Assembly: GCF_003852895.1 (NCBI RefSeq)
Contig: NZ_QUSW01000002.1
Span: 434,001 to 498,000, forward strand
DNA: 64,000 bases
Source: Rhizobacter terrae
Lineage (GTDB): Bacteria; Pseudomonadota; Gammaproteobacteria; Burkholderiales; Burkholderiaceae_C
Direction: 5' to 3'
The notes beneath the pieces were generated by a model. That model was given only the letters and a program-made list of their open reading frames with translations. It had not been told where the DNA came from and did not search any database. The translations under genes and the position numbers were made by a program. Shown here piece by piece: positions 37,601-45,148 of this stretch. Numbering within the stretch: position 1 is the first letter of the stretch; every line of letters starts with the position of its first letter.

Positions 37601-38283
37601 TCATGGTGCTCAAGCACCGCCTGGGCCCGGCCAAGATGCGCAAGTTCCTGCGCTACGAGATGGACCGCTACCTGCGCGACCGCGGCTTCGAGCAGAAGAA
37701 GGAGATGCCGCTGGCGCGGGTGGAGAACCAGCCCTACATCCACTACAACAAGGGCAGCGTGGTCATGTACGCCCTGGCCGACTACATCGGTGAGGACAAG
37801 CTCAACCAGGCCATCCGCAAGTTCCGCGACGAGCATGCGTTCAAGGGGCCGCCCTACCCCAACACCACGCAGTTTCTGGCCGCCATCCGCGAGGTGACGC
37901 CGCCCGAGCTGCAGCACATGGTCGACGACATGTTCGAGCGCATCGTGGTCTACGACAACCGGGCCGTGAAGGCCACGGCGAAGGTGCTCAAGGACGAGCG
38001 CTACGAGGTGACGGTGCAGGTGCTGGCGAAGAAGCAGCAGTCCGACGAGCAGGGCCGCGAGACCGACCTGCCGCTGAACGACCCCATTGACATCGGCGTG
38101 CTGGACGACAAGGGCGAGCCGCTGGTGCTGGAGCGCCGCACCATCACGCAGGAGAAGTCCAGCTTCACCTTCACGGTGAGCAAGCACCCTGCCAGCGCCG
38201 GCATCGACCCGATGAACAAGCTCATCGACCGCAAGCCGCGGGACAACGTCACGCCGGTGGTCGTCGGCCCGACCGCAGAGTAA
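34663..38283 (+). CDS. ABC-2 permease fused to M1 family aminopeptidase
   Basis: 1206 residues. Two blocks of about six membrane helices each (about 15-275 and 320-600) form ABC-2 permease halves. A C-terminal M1 metallopeptidase domain (about 640-1190) carries the zinc site HEAAH at 948-952 and Glu 972 in the following helix (LIESMAQYSALM); no clear GxMEN exopeptidase motif is seen. Between the two membrane blocks, residues about 283-306 (35510-35578) come from an inserted dispersed repeat kept in frame. The fusion architecture is known in other proteobacteria, but its substrate is not. Confidence 0.88.
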   Translation: MFAIASFEFRSRLKLLSTWVYFILFFSLSMLWMAAAGGLFKDANVSFGSGKVFVNSPFALAQTVSVLGLVGVTVMAAIMGRAVQQDFEYRTHNFFFTSPIGKAAYLGGRFAGALGVVLVAFMGIGLGSFLATLLPGMDAERLGPNRWAAYVVPYLVVLLPNALLTGGIFFSLAALTRKMLPVYIGSVLLLIGQLIALQLARDLDNKTLAALLDPFGSRAMSVLTEYWTVAERNTRLVPLEGVLLANRLLWMAVGGVIAAVCAWRFSFAAFVSEGGGKKAPSDAVRAEPVEAVSSQAHASTSSARTDVRTEPSSLATLARLSWLYFRETVKNIYFSVLVLAGILFMVFASTTLGDIYGTSTYPHTFAVASLVGGTFGLFMLVIIAFYGGELVWREREARLDQITDALPVPTWLPMLAKLFALMLVPAFLQVVLMLCGMAIQLAQGFTRLEPWLYVQMLGMELLSYWLMCALAIAIHSVVNHKYVGHFVMVVYYLVIMFSSALGLEHNLLKFGAVPPTVYSDMNGWGHFLPRAVAFQAYWTAAGVLLLLLGYLFWQRGTVAGWRERRRVAAGRLTSVPLAVGAASLAAFVGLGGFIYYNTNVLNVYETSASSQQAQADYEKKYKALLSAEPQPRITAVRLDVDLRPLQQAIRLRGTYELRNKTAAPISTLNLQVLLAEIATVHAMEIGLPSELVETNAKLGLRRYKLKQALGPGETTTLRFDVEVASHGFTNGQTNTFVVYNGSFVNARMLAPVLGYQEEHELQRDQDRRKFGLAPKERMRDRDDPKGLQTNPLSSDADWVDFEATLSTEPDQIAIAPGYLQREWTQDGRRYFHYKMDAPILNFFAFQSARYAVKRDKWNDVAIEIYYHPGHEYNLDAMIQSVKDSLDYDSRNFGPYQYKQFRIVEFPRYAAFAQSFPNTIPYSEEIGFIARVRPNDEKDIDYPYYITSHEAAHQWWGHQVVGADVQGSTMLIESMAQYSALMVLKHRLGPAKMRKFLRYEMDRYLRDRGFEQKKEMPLARVENQPYIHYNKGSVVMYALADYIGEDKLNQAIRKFRDEHAFKGPPYPNTTQFLAAIREVTPPELQHMVDDMFERIVVYDNRAVKATAKVLKDERYEVTVQVLAKKQQSDEQGRETDLPLNDPIDIGVLDDKGEPLVLERRTITQEKSSFTFTVSKHPASAGIDPMNKLIDRKPRDNVTPVVVGPTAE
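35510..35578. repeat. dispersed inverted repeat (family C) inside a coding sequence
   Basis: Left arm (GTTCGGGCCGAGCCTGTCGAAGC) and right arm (GCTTCGACAAGCTCAGCGCGAACGG) are near-perfect inverted repeats about 20 bases apart. This is the common GTTCGGGCTGAGCTTGTCGAAG element of proteobacterial genomes, normally intergenic. Here it is translated in frame as VRAEPVEA and ASTSSARTD in the linker between the two membrane halves of the permease-peptidase protein. Confidence 0.8.
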
Positions 38284-38348
38284 GGCACGGTTTGTAGAAT
38301 CCCCCCGGCCCCGCCGCAGAGCGGGAGGCATTTCCGGGGGGAGTTTTC

Positions 38349-39104
38349 ATGCCGATCATTGCCGTCATTCACTTGGCGTTCGCGATCTTCTTTGCAGTGC
38401 ACGCCGTGCGCACGGGCCGGCCCAACTGGTGGCTGTTCGTGCTGCTGTCGTTCCCGATGCTGGGCAGCATCGTGTACTTCTTCTCGGAGTACATGGGCGA
38501 CATGCGCCACACGCGGCAGGGCCGCAAGGCGATCAAGGTGGTCAGCAACATCGTCGACCCGCACCGCGAGCTGCGCGAAGCCACCATCGAGTTCGATCGC
38601 ACGCCCACGGCCTACAACCGCGCGCGGCTGGCGCAGGCCCTGCTGGCCAAGGGCGAGGTGCAGCAGGCCATCGACCACTACAAGGTGGCCGCCAGCGGGC
38701 CGTATGCCACCGACGTCAGTTTCCTGCGCGGCCTGGGGGCGGCACAGCTGATCGGCGCACACCATGCCGATGCCGTGGCCACCTTCGAGACCCTGTTCCG
38801 CGCCCATCCCGACCAGAAGACCGGCCAGGCCGCCCTCATGCATGCCGAAGCGCTGGCGGGCGCCGGGCGGCCCGAGGCGCGCGCTGCCTTCGAGGCGGTG
38901 ATCGCCGCGGATTCGACCGTCGAGGTGCAGGTGAAGTACGGCCTCTTCCTGCTGGAACGCGGCGAGAAATCCGCGGGCCGCACGGCGCTCGACAACGCGC
39001 TGAAGGACGTGAACCGCGGCAACCGGCATTCGCGCGACATGAACCGCGAATGGATCGATGCGGCGCAGGGGGCTCTCAAGGCACTCGACGCGCCGGCGCT
39101 CTGA
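38349..39104 (+). CDS. membrane-anchored tetratricopeptide-repeat protein
   Basis: 251 residues. One or two N-terminal membrane helices (IIAVIHLAFAIFFAVHAVRTG and WWLFVLLSFPMLGSIVYFFSEYMG) precede about four TPR-like helical pairs (NRARLAQALLAKGEVQQAIDHYKVA, LGAAQLIGAHHADAVATFETLF, and so on). It resembles anchored TPR scaffold proteins such as LapB or YfgM, without a specific match. GGGGGGAG lies 7 bases before ATG 38349; a TAGAAT -10 box is at about 38294. Confidence 0.78.
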   Translation: MPIIAVIHLAFAIFFAVHAVRTGRPNWWLFVLLSFPMLGSIVYFFSEYMGDMRHTRQGRKAIKVVSNIVDPHRELREATIEFDRTPTAYNRARLAQALLAKGEVQQAIDHYKVAASGPYATDVSFLRGLGAAQLIGAHHADAVATFETLFRAHPDQKTGQAALMHAEALAGAGRPEARAAFEAVIAADSTVEVQVKYGLFLLERGEKSAGRTALDNALKDVNRGNRHSRDMNREWIDAAQGALKALDAPAL

Positions 39105-39110
39105 GATTCC

Positions 39111-39116
39111 TACAAT
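39111..39116 (+). promoter_or_regulatory. -10 box TACAAT of a probable leaderless transcript
   Basis: TACAAT ends 6 bases before GTG 39123. With normal spacing the transcript starts at or within the start codon, so the mRNA would be leaderless. Confidence 0.5.
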
Positions 39117-39122
39117 CTCCTC

Positions 39123-39992
39123 GTGAATCTTCCCAGCGTGTGGACCAACGCCGACCTGCACTGCCACTCCTGCGTGTCGGACGGCACCCTCCAACCCGAG
39201 GCGCTCGCCGCACGCGCCAAGGCCAACGGCGTGGAACTGTGGGCGCTGACCGACCACGACGAAGTGGGTGGCCAGCGCCGCGCGATGTCCGCCGCCATGG
39301 CGCTTGGCCTGCCCTACCTCACCGGCGCTGAAATCTCCGTCACCTTTGCCGGCACCACGGTACACATCGTGGGGCTGGGCTTCGATGCGGACGACCCCGC
39401 CATCGTGCAGGGCCTCGCCCAGACCCGCGGCGGCCGCGGCGAGCGGGCGCGCGACATGGCCCGCGAGCTGGCCAAGGTCGGCATCAAGGACGCCTACGAA
39501 GGCGCCCTGAAGTACGTCGGCAACCCCGAGCTCATCTCGCGCACGCACTTCGCACGGCACCTGGTCGACAGCGGCGTGTGCCAGGACACGCAGGAAGTCT
39601 TCCGCCGCTTCCTCACCGAAGGCAAACCAGGCTACGTGCCGCACCGCTGGGCCAGCCTGCGCGATGCGGTGACGTGGATCACGCAGGCCAAGGGAATGGC
39701 CGTCATCGCCCACCCCGGCCGCTACAAGTTCACGCCCAACGAGGAGTTCGCGCTCTTCAGCGAGTTCAAGGCCCACGGCGGCCTGGGCGTAGAGGTGGTG
39801 ACAGGCAGCCACAGCACCGCCGACTTCGTGAAGTACACCGGCACCGCGCTGGAGTTCGGCCTCTTCGCCTCGCGCGGCGCGGACTTCCACAGCCCCGAGG
39901 AAAGCCACACCGACCTGGGCACCCTGCCCGAGCTGCCTGCCAGGCTCACGCCGGTGTGGGAGCCGCTGCAAGACCGCATCGTGCGCGCCTGA
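39123..39992 (+). CDS. rnm: PHP-domain 3',5'-nucleoside bisphosphate phosphatase (RnmA/YciV-like)
   Basis: 289 residues from a GTG start. PHP motifs are DLHCHSCVSDGTL (HxH near 13-15), LWALTDHDEVGG (TDHD), AEIS, VIAHPGR and GADFHSPEE. The family removes the 3' phosphate from 3',5'-bisphosphonucleosides (pAp), and E. coli RNase AM also trims short RNA 5' ends. It begins 18 bases after the TPR gene but appears to have its own promoter. Confidence 0.88.
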   Translation: MNLPSVWTNADLHCHSCVSDGTLQPEALAARAKANGVELWALTDHDEVGGQRRAMSAAMALGLPYLTGAEISVTFAGTTVHIVGLGFDADDPAIVQGLAQTRGGRGERARDMARELAKVGIKDAYEGALKYVGNPELISRTHFARHLVDSGVCQDTQEVFRRFLTEGKPGYVPHRWASLRDAVTWITQAKGMAVIAHPGRYKFTPNEEFALFSEFKAHGGLGVEVVTGSHSTADFVKYTGTALEFGLFASRGADFHSPEESHTDLGTLPELPARLTPVWEPLQDRIVRA

Positions 39993-40005
39993 GCCGCGAC
40001 CGACG

Positions 40006-40935
40006 ATGCCGCATCAACAACGTCCCACGCTCGGCATCGCGCTCGTGGTCCTCATGTCGGTGTGCTTCGCCGGCATGGACACGACCGTGAAATACGGCGG
40101 CCTGTTCCTGCCCGTGCTGCTGATGCTGTGGGTGCGCTACGCCACCCAGGCGCTCGCGATGACGGCGTGGCTCGCGCTGTCGTCCACCGCCGGCTTCCGT
40201 GCGGCGCACCCCAAGTTCCAGCTCGTGCGCGGCATGCTGCTGCTGGGCACGAGCGCGATGAGCTTCTTCGGCGTGCAGCACATGCCGGTGGCCGAGTTCA
40301 CTGCCATCGTCATGCTCACGCCGGTCATCGTCACCATGCTGGCCGCCTGGGTGCTGCATGAACGCGTGTCGCCGCTGCGGTGGGCGCTCGTGGTGGGTGG
40401 TTTCGCCGGGGCGCTCATCATCATCCGCCCCGGCAGCGGGCTCTTCGGCTGGGCGGTGCTGTTCCCCGTTGCCGGCACGCTGTGCTATGCGAGCTTCCAG
40501 GTGCTGACCAGCAAGCTGTCGGCGCTGGAGAGCCCGTACACGACGCACTTCTACACCGGGGCGGTGGGCGCCGCGGTGCTGACGCCCTTCCTGCTGGCCA
40601 GCCCCATCGACATTCCCGCCGTGCTGCATGCGGCGAGCGGCCCGCACCTGTCGCTGATGCTCTGCGTCGGGCTGCTGGGCACTTTCGGCCACCTGTTGCT
40701 GATCCTCGCGCTGGGCTTCGCGCCGACGTCGACGCTCATGCCCTTCGTGTACGTGCAGATCGTCTCGGCCGCCTTCTTCGGCTGGGTCGCCTTCCGGCAC
40801 GTGCCCGATGCCTTCGCCTTCGTGGGCATGGCCGTGGTGGCGGTGTGCGGCGCGGCCAGCGCGTGGCTGAACGTGCGCGAGGCCTCCAGCCGCAGGCCGA
40901 TGTCGCCGCTGGCTGCCGACACCATCACCGACTGA
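40006..40935 (+). CDS. EamA/DMT family transporter
   Basis: 309 residues with ten membrane segments in two EamA repeats; typical stretches are AEFTAIVMLTPVIVTMLAAWVLHERVSPLRW at the end of repeat 1 and APTSTLMPFVYVQIVSAAFFGWVAF at the end of repeat 2. DMT proteins of this type export amino acids or other metabolites. It follows the PHP phosphatase by 13 bases, so it is probably co-transcribed. The substrate is unknown. Confidence 0.85.
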   Translation: MPHQQRPTLGIALVVLMSVCFAGMDTTVKYGGLFLPVLLMLWVRYATQALAMTAWLALSSTAGFRAAHPKFQLVRGMLLLGTSAMSFFGVQHMPVAEFTAIVMLTPVIVTMLAAWVLHERVSPLRWALVVGGFAGALIIIRPGSGLFGWAVLFPVAGTLCYASFQVLTSKLSALESPYTTHFYTGAVGAAVLTPFLLASPIDIPAVLHAASGPHLSLMLCVGLLGTFGHLLLILALGFAPTSTLMPFVYVQIVSAAFFGWVAFRHVPDAFAFVGMAVVAVCGAASAWLNVREASSRRPMSPLAADTITD

Positions 40936-40966
40936 CCCTGCTTTCGTTGCAACGTCCAAGCCGGCG

Positions 40967-40972
40967 CACAAT
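40967..40972 (+). promoter_or_regulatory. -10-like box CACAAT before a start codon
   Basis: CACAAT ends 8 bases before ATG 40981 in a 45-base gap with no ribosome binding site. It fits the leaderless pattern seen at other genes here, though its first base is off consensus. Confidence 0.35.
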
Positions 40973-40980
40973 GCGCGGCC

Positions 40981-41607
40981 ATGTCGCAATACTTCGAGGT
41001 CCATCCCGACAACCCGCAGCAGCGGCTGCTCAAGCAGGCGGCGCAGATCCTGCACTCCGGCGGCGTCGCCGCCGTGCCCACGGATTCGAGCTATGCCTTC
41101 GTCTGCCACCTGGACGACAAGGCCGCGGCGGAAAGCCTGCGGCGCATCCGCGGCGTGGATGAGAAGCACCACCTGACGCTGCTGTGCCGCGACCTGTCCG
41201 AACTCGCCAGCTACGCGCGCGTGGACAACCGGCAGTACCGCATGCTCAAAGCGGCCACACCGGGGCCGTTCACCTTCATCCTGGAGGCAACCAAGGAAGT
41301 GCCGCGGCGGGTATCGCATCCGTCAAGGCGGACGATCGGGCTGCGCGTGCCCGACCATCGGGTCACGCAGGAGCTGCTAGCGATCCTCGGCCAGCCCTTG
41401 ATCGCCACCACCCTCATCCCTCCCGGCGAGGCCGAGCCGATGAACGATCCGCACGAGATCCGTGAGCGGTTCCAGAAGGTGATCCAGGCGGTGGTGGATG
41501 CCGGGGCGTGTCCGATGGAGCCAACGACCGTGGTGGACCTGACGGCGGATGAGCCGGTGCTGGTTCGAGAGGGGCGGGGCGATCCGGCGGTGCTGGGTTT
41601 GGGCTAA
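40981..41607 (+). CDS. Sua5/YciO/YrdC family protein (L-threonylcarbamoyladenylate synthase-like)
   Basis: 208 residues. The YrdC fold is seen in GGVAAVPTDSSYAFVCHLDD, RIRGVDEKHHLTLLCRDLSEL, ATPGPFTFILEATKEVPRR and TIGLRVPDH. The KRxx-type substrate residues are closer to YciO than to TsaC, so this is probably the paralogue with weaker or different activity in N6-threonylcarbamoyl-AMP formation for tRNA. Its end overlaps the convergent rraB gene by 4 bases. Confidence 0.85.
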   Translation: MSQYFEVHPDNPQQRLLKQAAQILHSGGVAAVPTDSSYAFVCHLDDKAAAESLRRIRGVDEKHHLTLLCRDLSELASYARVDNRQYRMLKAATPGPFTFILEATKEVPRRVSHPSRRTIGLRVPDHRVTQELLAILGQPLIATTLIPPGEAEPMNDPHEIRERFQKVIQAVVDAGACPMEPTTVVDLTADEPVLVREGRGDPAVLGLG

Positions 41608-41957
41608 CGCGGCGAGGCCTGCACAGGCCCGACATCCATGCCGTCGTAGCTGGCCAGCCCCTGCTGATCCGCAAAGGCATACAGCGCCGTGTTCCGCTCG
41701 TGCAGTGACTGCGGCGAATGGATTTCTTCGCGCTCGACGTGCAGGTAGAAATAGGCGTCTTCGCCGTCCTCCGCATCCGCCTCGAAGAGGTCGACCACGC
41801 GATAGCCGGCACGCTGCAATTCACCGGCCGCAAGTTCAAGCCGCTCAGGGGATTCGTCGGTGAAGAAGTAGCCCCACAGCATGGGGCCGTCCATCTTCCA
41901 GCCGGGCCCATTGGCGATGTTCTGGAACATTTCTTCGAGTGCTTCGAACTCAATCAC
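41604..41957 (-). CDS. rraB: ribonuclease E inhibitor RraB family protein
   Basis: 117 residues from GTG 41957, chosen because a GGGAGG lies 6 bases before it; an upstream ATG at 41984 has no site. The pattern MLWGYFFTDESPERLELAAGELQRAGYRVVDLFEADAEDGEDAYFYLHVEREEIHSPQSLHERN is that of the RraB/DUF695 family, acidic cytoplasmic proteins that bind RNase E and change mRNA decay. Function in this species is inferred. Confidence 0.8.
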   Translation of the reverse strand: MIEFEALEEMFQNIANGPGWKMDGPMLWGYFFTDESPERLELAAGELQRAGYRVVDLFEADAEDGEDAYFYLHVEREEIHSPQSLHERNTALYAFADQQGLASYDGMDVGPVQASPR

Positions 41958-42010
41958 GCCTGGCCTCCCTGGTGTCGATTCCATGTGCTGCGAAGGACGC
42001 AGTGTGCCAG

Positions 42011-42802
42011 TCAGCGCGTCGGTGCGGAAATCCGCTCCTTGCCCTCCATCAGCAATCGAAGCACCTGTTCATTGCCCGGCTTGCGCGCCATGTCGATGGC
42101 CGTCTTGCCTCGATCATTCATCGCCAGTGGATTGGCACCACGCTCCAGCAAGAACGCCACCATCGGCCGGTTCTTGCTGATCACGGCCCACATCAAGGGC
42201 GTGGTGCCGCGGGGGCCGGGTGCGTCTGCCGGAACGCCCTGCTCGACCATCAGGCGGGCGAGCCGCAACTGGCGCGTCTCATCGCGGCTCATTTGCAAGT
42301 TGGCGCACAGCAGGTGAAGCATGTTGCCGAAGATGGTGGGCGCGTGGATGTTGGCGCCTCGTTCGGTGAGGTGGCTGGCAATCTCAAGACGACCGGATGA
42401 CAGCGCGGTGGCCAGGGGCGAGCCCGCGCCGCCGCCATCGAGTTCGATGTCGGCTCCGTGCGCCAGCAGGATGTCCACGGCCGCGAGATCGCCGCTGGTG
42501 ATGGCGATGGCCAACGGAGTCATCGCTGACAAGCCGCAGCCGTTGGGGTCGTCGCCCGCCGCCAGCACCTTCAAGAGCAGGGGATGCCGATCAGCCCCCA
42601 GCGCCCGGTAGATCCGCGGTGCAGCCAGCAAGGCGGTTCGTGCCTCTTCGAACACCTGGCCAGCACCATCGAGCGATGCGAGCGCCTGGCAGGCGGGATC
42701 GATGGACGCTGGCGCCGCATGCGCCGTCAGAGCAGCCCACGCAGTCGCGAATGCCCACGACAACCTGAACGCGACCACGATGGCGCATCGAGGGATGAAC
42801 AT
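42011..42802 (-). CDS. secreted ankyrin-repeat protein
   Basis: 263 residues with an N-terminal signal peptide (FATAWAALTAHA) and at least four ankyrin repeats from about residue 75 (MTPLAIAITSGDLAAVDILLAHGADIEL, SPLATALSSGRLEIASHLTERGANIH, TTPLMWAVISKNRPMVAFLLERGANPL, KTAIDMARKPGNEQVLRLLMEG). Ankyrin repeats bind other proteins; the partner is unknown and probably periplasmic. It follows the CENP-V/GFA-type gene by 7 bases. Confidence 0.82.
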   Translation of the reverse strand: MFIPRCAIVVAFRLSWAFATAWAALTAHAAPASIDPACQALASLDGAGQVFEEARTALLAAPRIYRALGADRHPLLLKVLAAGDDPNGCGLSAMTPLAIAITSGDLAAVDILLAHGADIELDGGGAGSPLATALSSGRLEIASHLTERGANIHAPTIFGNMLHLLCANLQMSRDETRQLRLARLMVEQGVPADAPGPRGTTPLMWAVISKNRPMVAFLLERGANPLAMNDRGKTAIDMARKPGNEQVLRLLMEGKERISAPTR

Positions 42803-42809
42803 CGCTGCG

Positions 42810-43199
42810 CTAGAACCAGTAGTCCTTCACGCAGCGTCCATCCCGCGGCAGGTCGTCGAAAGTGTCGAGACCATCGAAATGGTCGATGGGAATCTCAGCC
42901 ACCGCTTGCGGCTCCGCCAGCCTCAGGTTGACGGCGATGCGGCGGCGCCCTTGCTCATCCGTCTTCTTTGCCCGCCAGAACGCCACGCACGCACATGCCG
43001 GGCAGAAGTGGAATTCAATCGCCTGGCCTCGCGCATAGAACTTCGTCTCGCCCGAGATCTTGATGCCTTCGTTCTCGTAGTCGTAGGCCCAGAGCACGCC
43101 GTAGCGGCGGCACACGGTGCAGTTGCATGCGGTGGCGCCATCGGGTTCGCCTTCGAATCGCCAGCGGACGGCACCGCAATGGCATGAACCTTCGATCAT
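42810..43199 (-). CDS. GFA (CENP-V/glutathione-dependent formaldehyde-activating) family protein
   Basis: 129 residues. Zinc-binding cysteines are visible: GSCHCGAVRWRF, CNCTVCRRYG and HFCPACACVAFW, the standard GFA layout. These proteins were named after a formaldehyde-glutathione enzyme, but most members have no proven activity. ATG 43199 begins the conserved domain; a longer frame upstream is ignored. It diverges from the SPFH gene. Confidence 0.85.
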   Translation of the reverse strand: MIEGSCHCGAVRWRFEGEPDGATACNCTVCRRYGVLWAYDYENEGIKISGETKFYARGQAIEFHFCPACACVAFWRAKKTDEQGRRRIAVNLRLAEPQAVAEIPIDHFDGLDTFDDLPRDGRCVKDYWF

Positions 43200-43247
43200 G
43201 GGATCAGCCCTCCTGGCGAGCGAGTGTGCCCGAGTCGCATGCATTGC

Positions 43248-43277
43248 TTGACACCAGCCTCAGAAAGCCACTAAAGT
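43248..43277 (+). promoter_or_regulatory. sigma-70 promoter of the SPFH-RHH operon
   Basis: A consensus -35 TTGACA (43248-43253) is followed after 18 bases by TAAAGT (43272-43277). The -10 box runs into a 16-bp palindrome, which suggests repression by steric block. Confidence 0.6.
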
Positions 43278-43288
43278 GATATCACTTT
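43273..43288. promoter_or_regulatory. 16-bp perfect palindrome, probable operator
   Basis: AAAGTGATATCACTTT is a perfect palindrome overlapping the -10 box and the expected transcription start of the SPFH gene, whose ATG is 22 bases downstream. The second gene of the operon is an Arc-like ribbon-helix-helix protein, a class that binds such short palindromes, so autoregulation is likely. Confidence 0.6.
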
Positions 43289-43309
43289 GCAATCCTTCTG
43301 GAGTGCTTC

Positions 43310-44200
43310 ATGGACAGGCAACCCGCGCAAGAACGCGCAGCGCAGACCACCAACGGTTTCAACTACATCCTGGTCGGCCTCGCGTCGATCTTCACCGCGG
43401 CCTTCCTCATGTGGATCCGGCCCGCGCCCTCCACGCTGCTGATTGCCTTCCTGTGCCTGCTGCTGGTCATCTGGAGCTGGGGCGGCCTGTACATGCTGCA
43501 GCCCAACCAGGCGGCGGTGATGACCTTCTTCGGCAGCTACCGCGGAACCGACCGCAACGACGGGCTGCGCTGGGCCAACCCGTTCTATGCCAAGGCACGG
43601 CTGTCGGTGCGGGCGCGCAACTTCAACAGCGAGAAGCTCAAGGTCAACGACCTGCGCGGCAACCCGATCGAGATCGCCGCGGCCGTGGTGTGGAACGTGC
43701 AGGACACCGCCCGCGCCAGCTTCGACGTGGAAGATTTCGAGGCCTATGTGTTCACGCAGGCCGAGGCCGCCGTGCGCCACCTGGCCTCGAGCTACGCCTA
43801 CGACAACATGGACGACAACTCCCCGGCCGTGCACCGGGAGACCACGCTGCGGTCGGGCACCGAGGAGGTCAGCATGGCCCTGCGTGCCGAGCTGCAGGAA
43901 CGATTTGCACAGGCCGGCGTGGTGGTGGTCGACGCCAAGCTCACCCACCTCGCCTACGCCCCGGAAATCGCCGGCACGATGCTGCGCCGCCAGCAGGCCG
44001 AAGCAGTCGTGGCCGCGCGCAGCAAGATCGTGCTGGGCGCCGTCAGCATGGTGGAACTGGCGCTCAAGGGCCTCACCGAACGCGGGCTGGTGGACCTGGA
44101 TGACGAGCGCAAGGCCGCCATGGTGAGCAACCTGCTCGTGGTGCTGTGCGCCGACCGCGATGCGACGCCGGTGGTCAACACGGGCACGCTGTACAACTGA
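43310..44200 (+). CDS. SPFH/band 7 domain membrane protein
   Basis: 296 residues. Two N-terminal membrane helices (ILVGLASIFTAAFLMWI and LLIAFLCLLLVIWSWGGLYML, about 20-63) are followed by an SPFH domain (QPNQAAVMTFFGSYRGTDRNDGLRWANPF, NPIEIAAAVVWNVQDTARASFDVEDFEAYVF) and a C-terminal helix with LRRQQAEAVVAARSKIV. SPFH proteins form large membrane rings that organise proteases and microdomains. It is followed after 26 bases by a ribbon-helix-helix gene. RBS TGGAG is about 8 bases before ATG 43310. Confidence 0.87.
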   Translation: MDRQPAQERAAQTTNGFNYILVGLASIFTAAFLMWIRPAPSTLLIAFLCLLLVIWSWGGLYMLQPNQAAVMTFFGSYRGTDRNDGLRWANPFYAKARLSVRARNFNSEKLKVNDLRGNPIEIAAAVVWNVQDTARASFDVEDFEAYVFTQAEAAVRHLASSYAYDNMDDNSPAVHRETTLRSGTEEVSMALRAELQERFAQAGVVVVDAKLTHLAYAPEIAGTMLRRQQAEAVVAARSKIVLGAVSMVELALKGLTERGLVDLDDERKAAMVSNLLVVLCADRDATPVVNTGTLYN

Positions 44201-44226
44201 CGGCGGTCACGCCCTGAGCAGACGGC

Positions 44227-44409
44227 ATGGCCAGCCCCGGCAAGAAGTCCTTTTTGCTGCGCATCGATCCGGACCTGTGGGCCGAGATCGAGCGCTTGGC
44301 CTCGGCGGAGCTGCGCAGCGCGAATGCGCAGGTCGAGTACCTGCTGCGCGAGGCGCTGAAGGATCGGTTGGGCAGCAAGAGCCGGCCCAAGGAGCCGAAG
44401 CAGAAGTAG
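44227..44409 (+). CDS. Arc-like ribbon-helix-helix DNA-binding protein
   Basis: 60 residues: KKSFLLRIDPDLWAEIERLASAELRSANAQVEYLLREALKDR, a beta strand and two helices of the Arc/MetJ type with a Lys-rich tail. It is the second gene of the SPFH operon and is the probable repressor that binds the palindrome over the operon promoter. No toxin gene follows, so a toxin-antitoxin role is unlikely. Confidence 0.82.
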   Translation: MASPGKKSFLLRIDPDLWAEIERLASAELRSANAQVEYLLREALKDRLGSKSRPKEPKQK

Positions 44410-44412
44410 CGT

Positions 44413-44772
44413 TCAGCCCCGGCGCAGCCGCTGCATCACCCGCTCGGCATTGAACCCCACCTGCCGCTCGCCCTTGACCACGAGCACCGGCGTGCCGGGC
44501 GCCTGCAAGGCGCGGTACGCAGCTTCGCAGGCCGCGTCCTTCTCGATGAAGCACTCGCCGAAGGGCACCTGGTGCGCCTTGAAATAGGCGCGGGCTTCCT
44601 TGCAGTAGACGCAGGTCACCGACGACAGCATCACGATGTCGCCCGACTGCGCCTTGCCGGCCATCTCGCGACCGATGCGTTCGCCGCCAAAGCTCTCCAG
44701 CATCGCCGTGCCGGCCCAGACCGCACCGACGAGCAGCGCGAGCGGAGCCAGGCGACGCAGCGGCAGTTTCAT
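44413..44772 (-). CDS. membrane-anchored glutaredoxin-like protein
   Basis: 119 residues. The N-terminal signal/anchor helix (LAPLALLVGAVWAGTAML) places the thioredoxin fold in the periplasm. The fold has IVMLSSVTCVYCKEARAYFKAHQVPFGECFIEKD with the CVYC redox pair near 54-57 and a cis-Pro TPVLVVKG. It probably reduces or exchanges disulfides of periplasmic proteins. It convergently abuts the RHH gene and follows the RidA gene by 10 bases. Confidence 0.8.
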   Translation of the reverse strand: MKLPLRRLAPLALLVGAVWAGTAMLESFGGERIGREMAGKAQSGDIVMLSSVTCVYCKEARAYFKAHQVPFGECFIEKDAACEAAYRALQAPGTPVLVVKGERQVGFNAERVMQRLRRG

Positions 44773-44782
44773 GCCGGCCTCA

Positions 44783-45148
44783 TCACGCGCCCGACGAGAT
44801 CGCCGCCGTCACCACGATCTCGATCTTCCATTCCGGCCTGGCGAGCCGGGCCTGAACGGTGGCGCGCGGCGGCGCGTCGCCGGGCGCGACCCAGTCGTCC
44901 CAGACTTCGTTCATGCCGTCGAAATCGGCGAGGTCTGCCAGGAAGATCTGCGCCATGAGGATGTGCGCGTTGTCCGTCCCCGCTTCCAGCAGCAGCTTGT
45001 CGATCATCGCCAGCACCTGCTGCGTCTGGCCGCGGATGTCCTGCGTCGCGTCGTCGGGCACCTGCCCGGCGAGGTAGACGGTGTTGTTGAAGACGGCCAT
45101 CTCCGACAGCCGGTCTCCCACGTGGAAACGCCTCAATCCCTGAATCAT
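44783..45148 (-). CDS. RidA family protein (YjgF/YER057c/UK114)
   Basis: 121 residues. Typical RidA pattern: [97 protein letters not shown], with the Arg (PPRATV) that binds the imine/enamine substrate. RidA removes reactive 2-aminoacrylate-type intermediates. The start overlaps the plsY stop by 4 bases. A second RidA-type gene is at 63504. Confidence 0.88.
   Translation of the reverse strand: MIQGLRRFHVGDRLSEMAVFNNTVYLAGQVPDDATQDIRGQTQQVLAMIDKLLLEAGTDNAHILMAQIFLADLADFDGMNEVWDDWVAPGDAPPRATVQARLARPEWKIEIVVTAAISSGA

Noticed and set aside
44227..44409. Toxin-antitoxin system
   Set aside because: The ribbon-helix-helix protein follows an SPFH gene and no toxin-like gene is adjacent.
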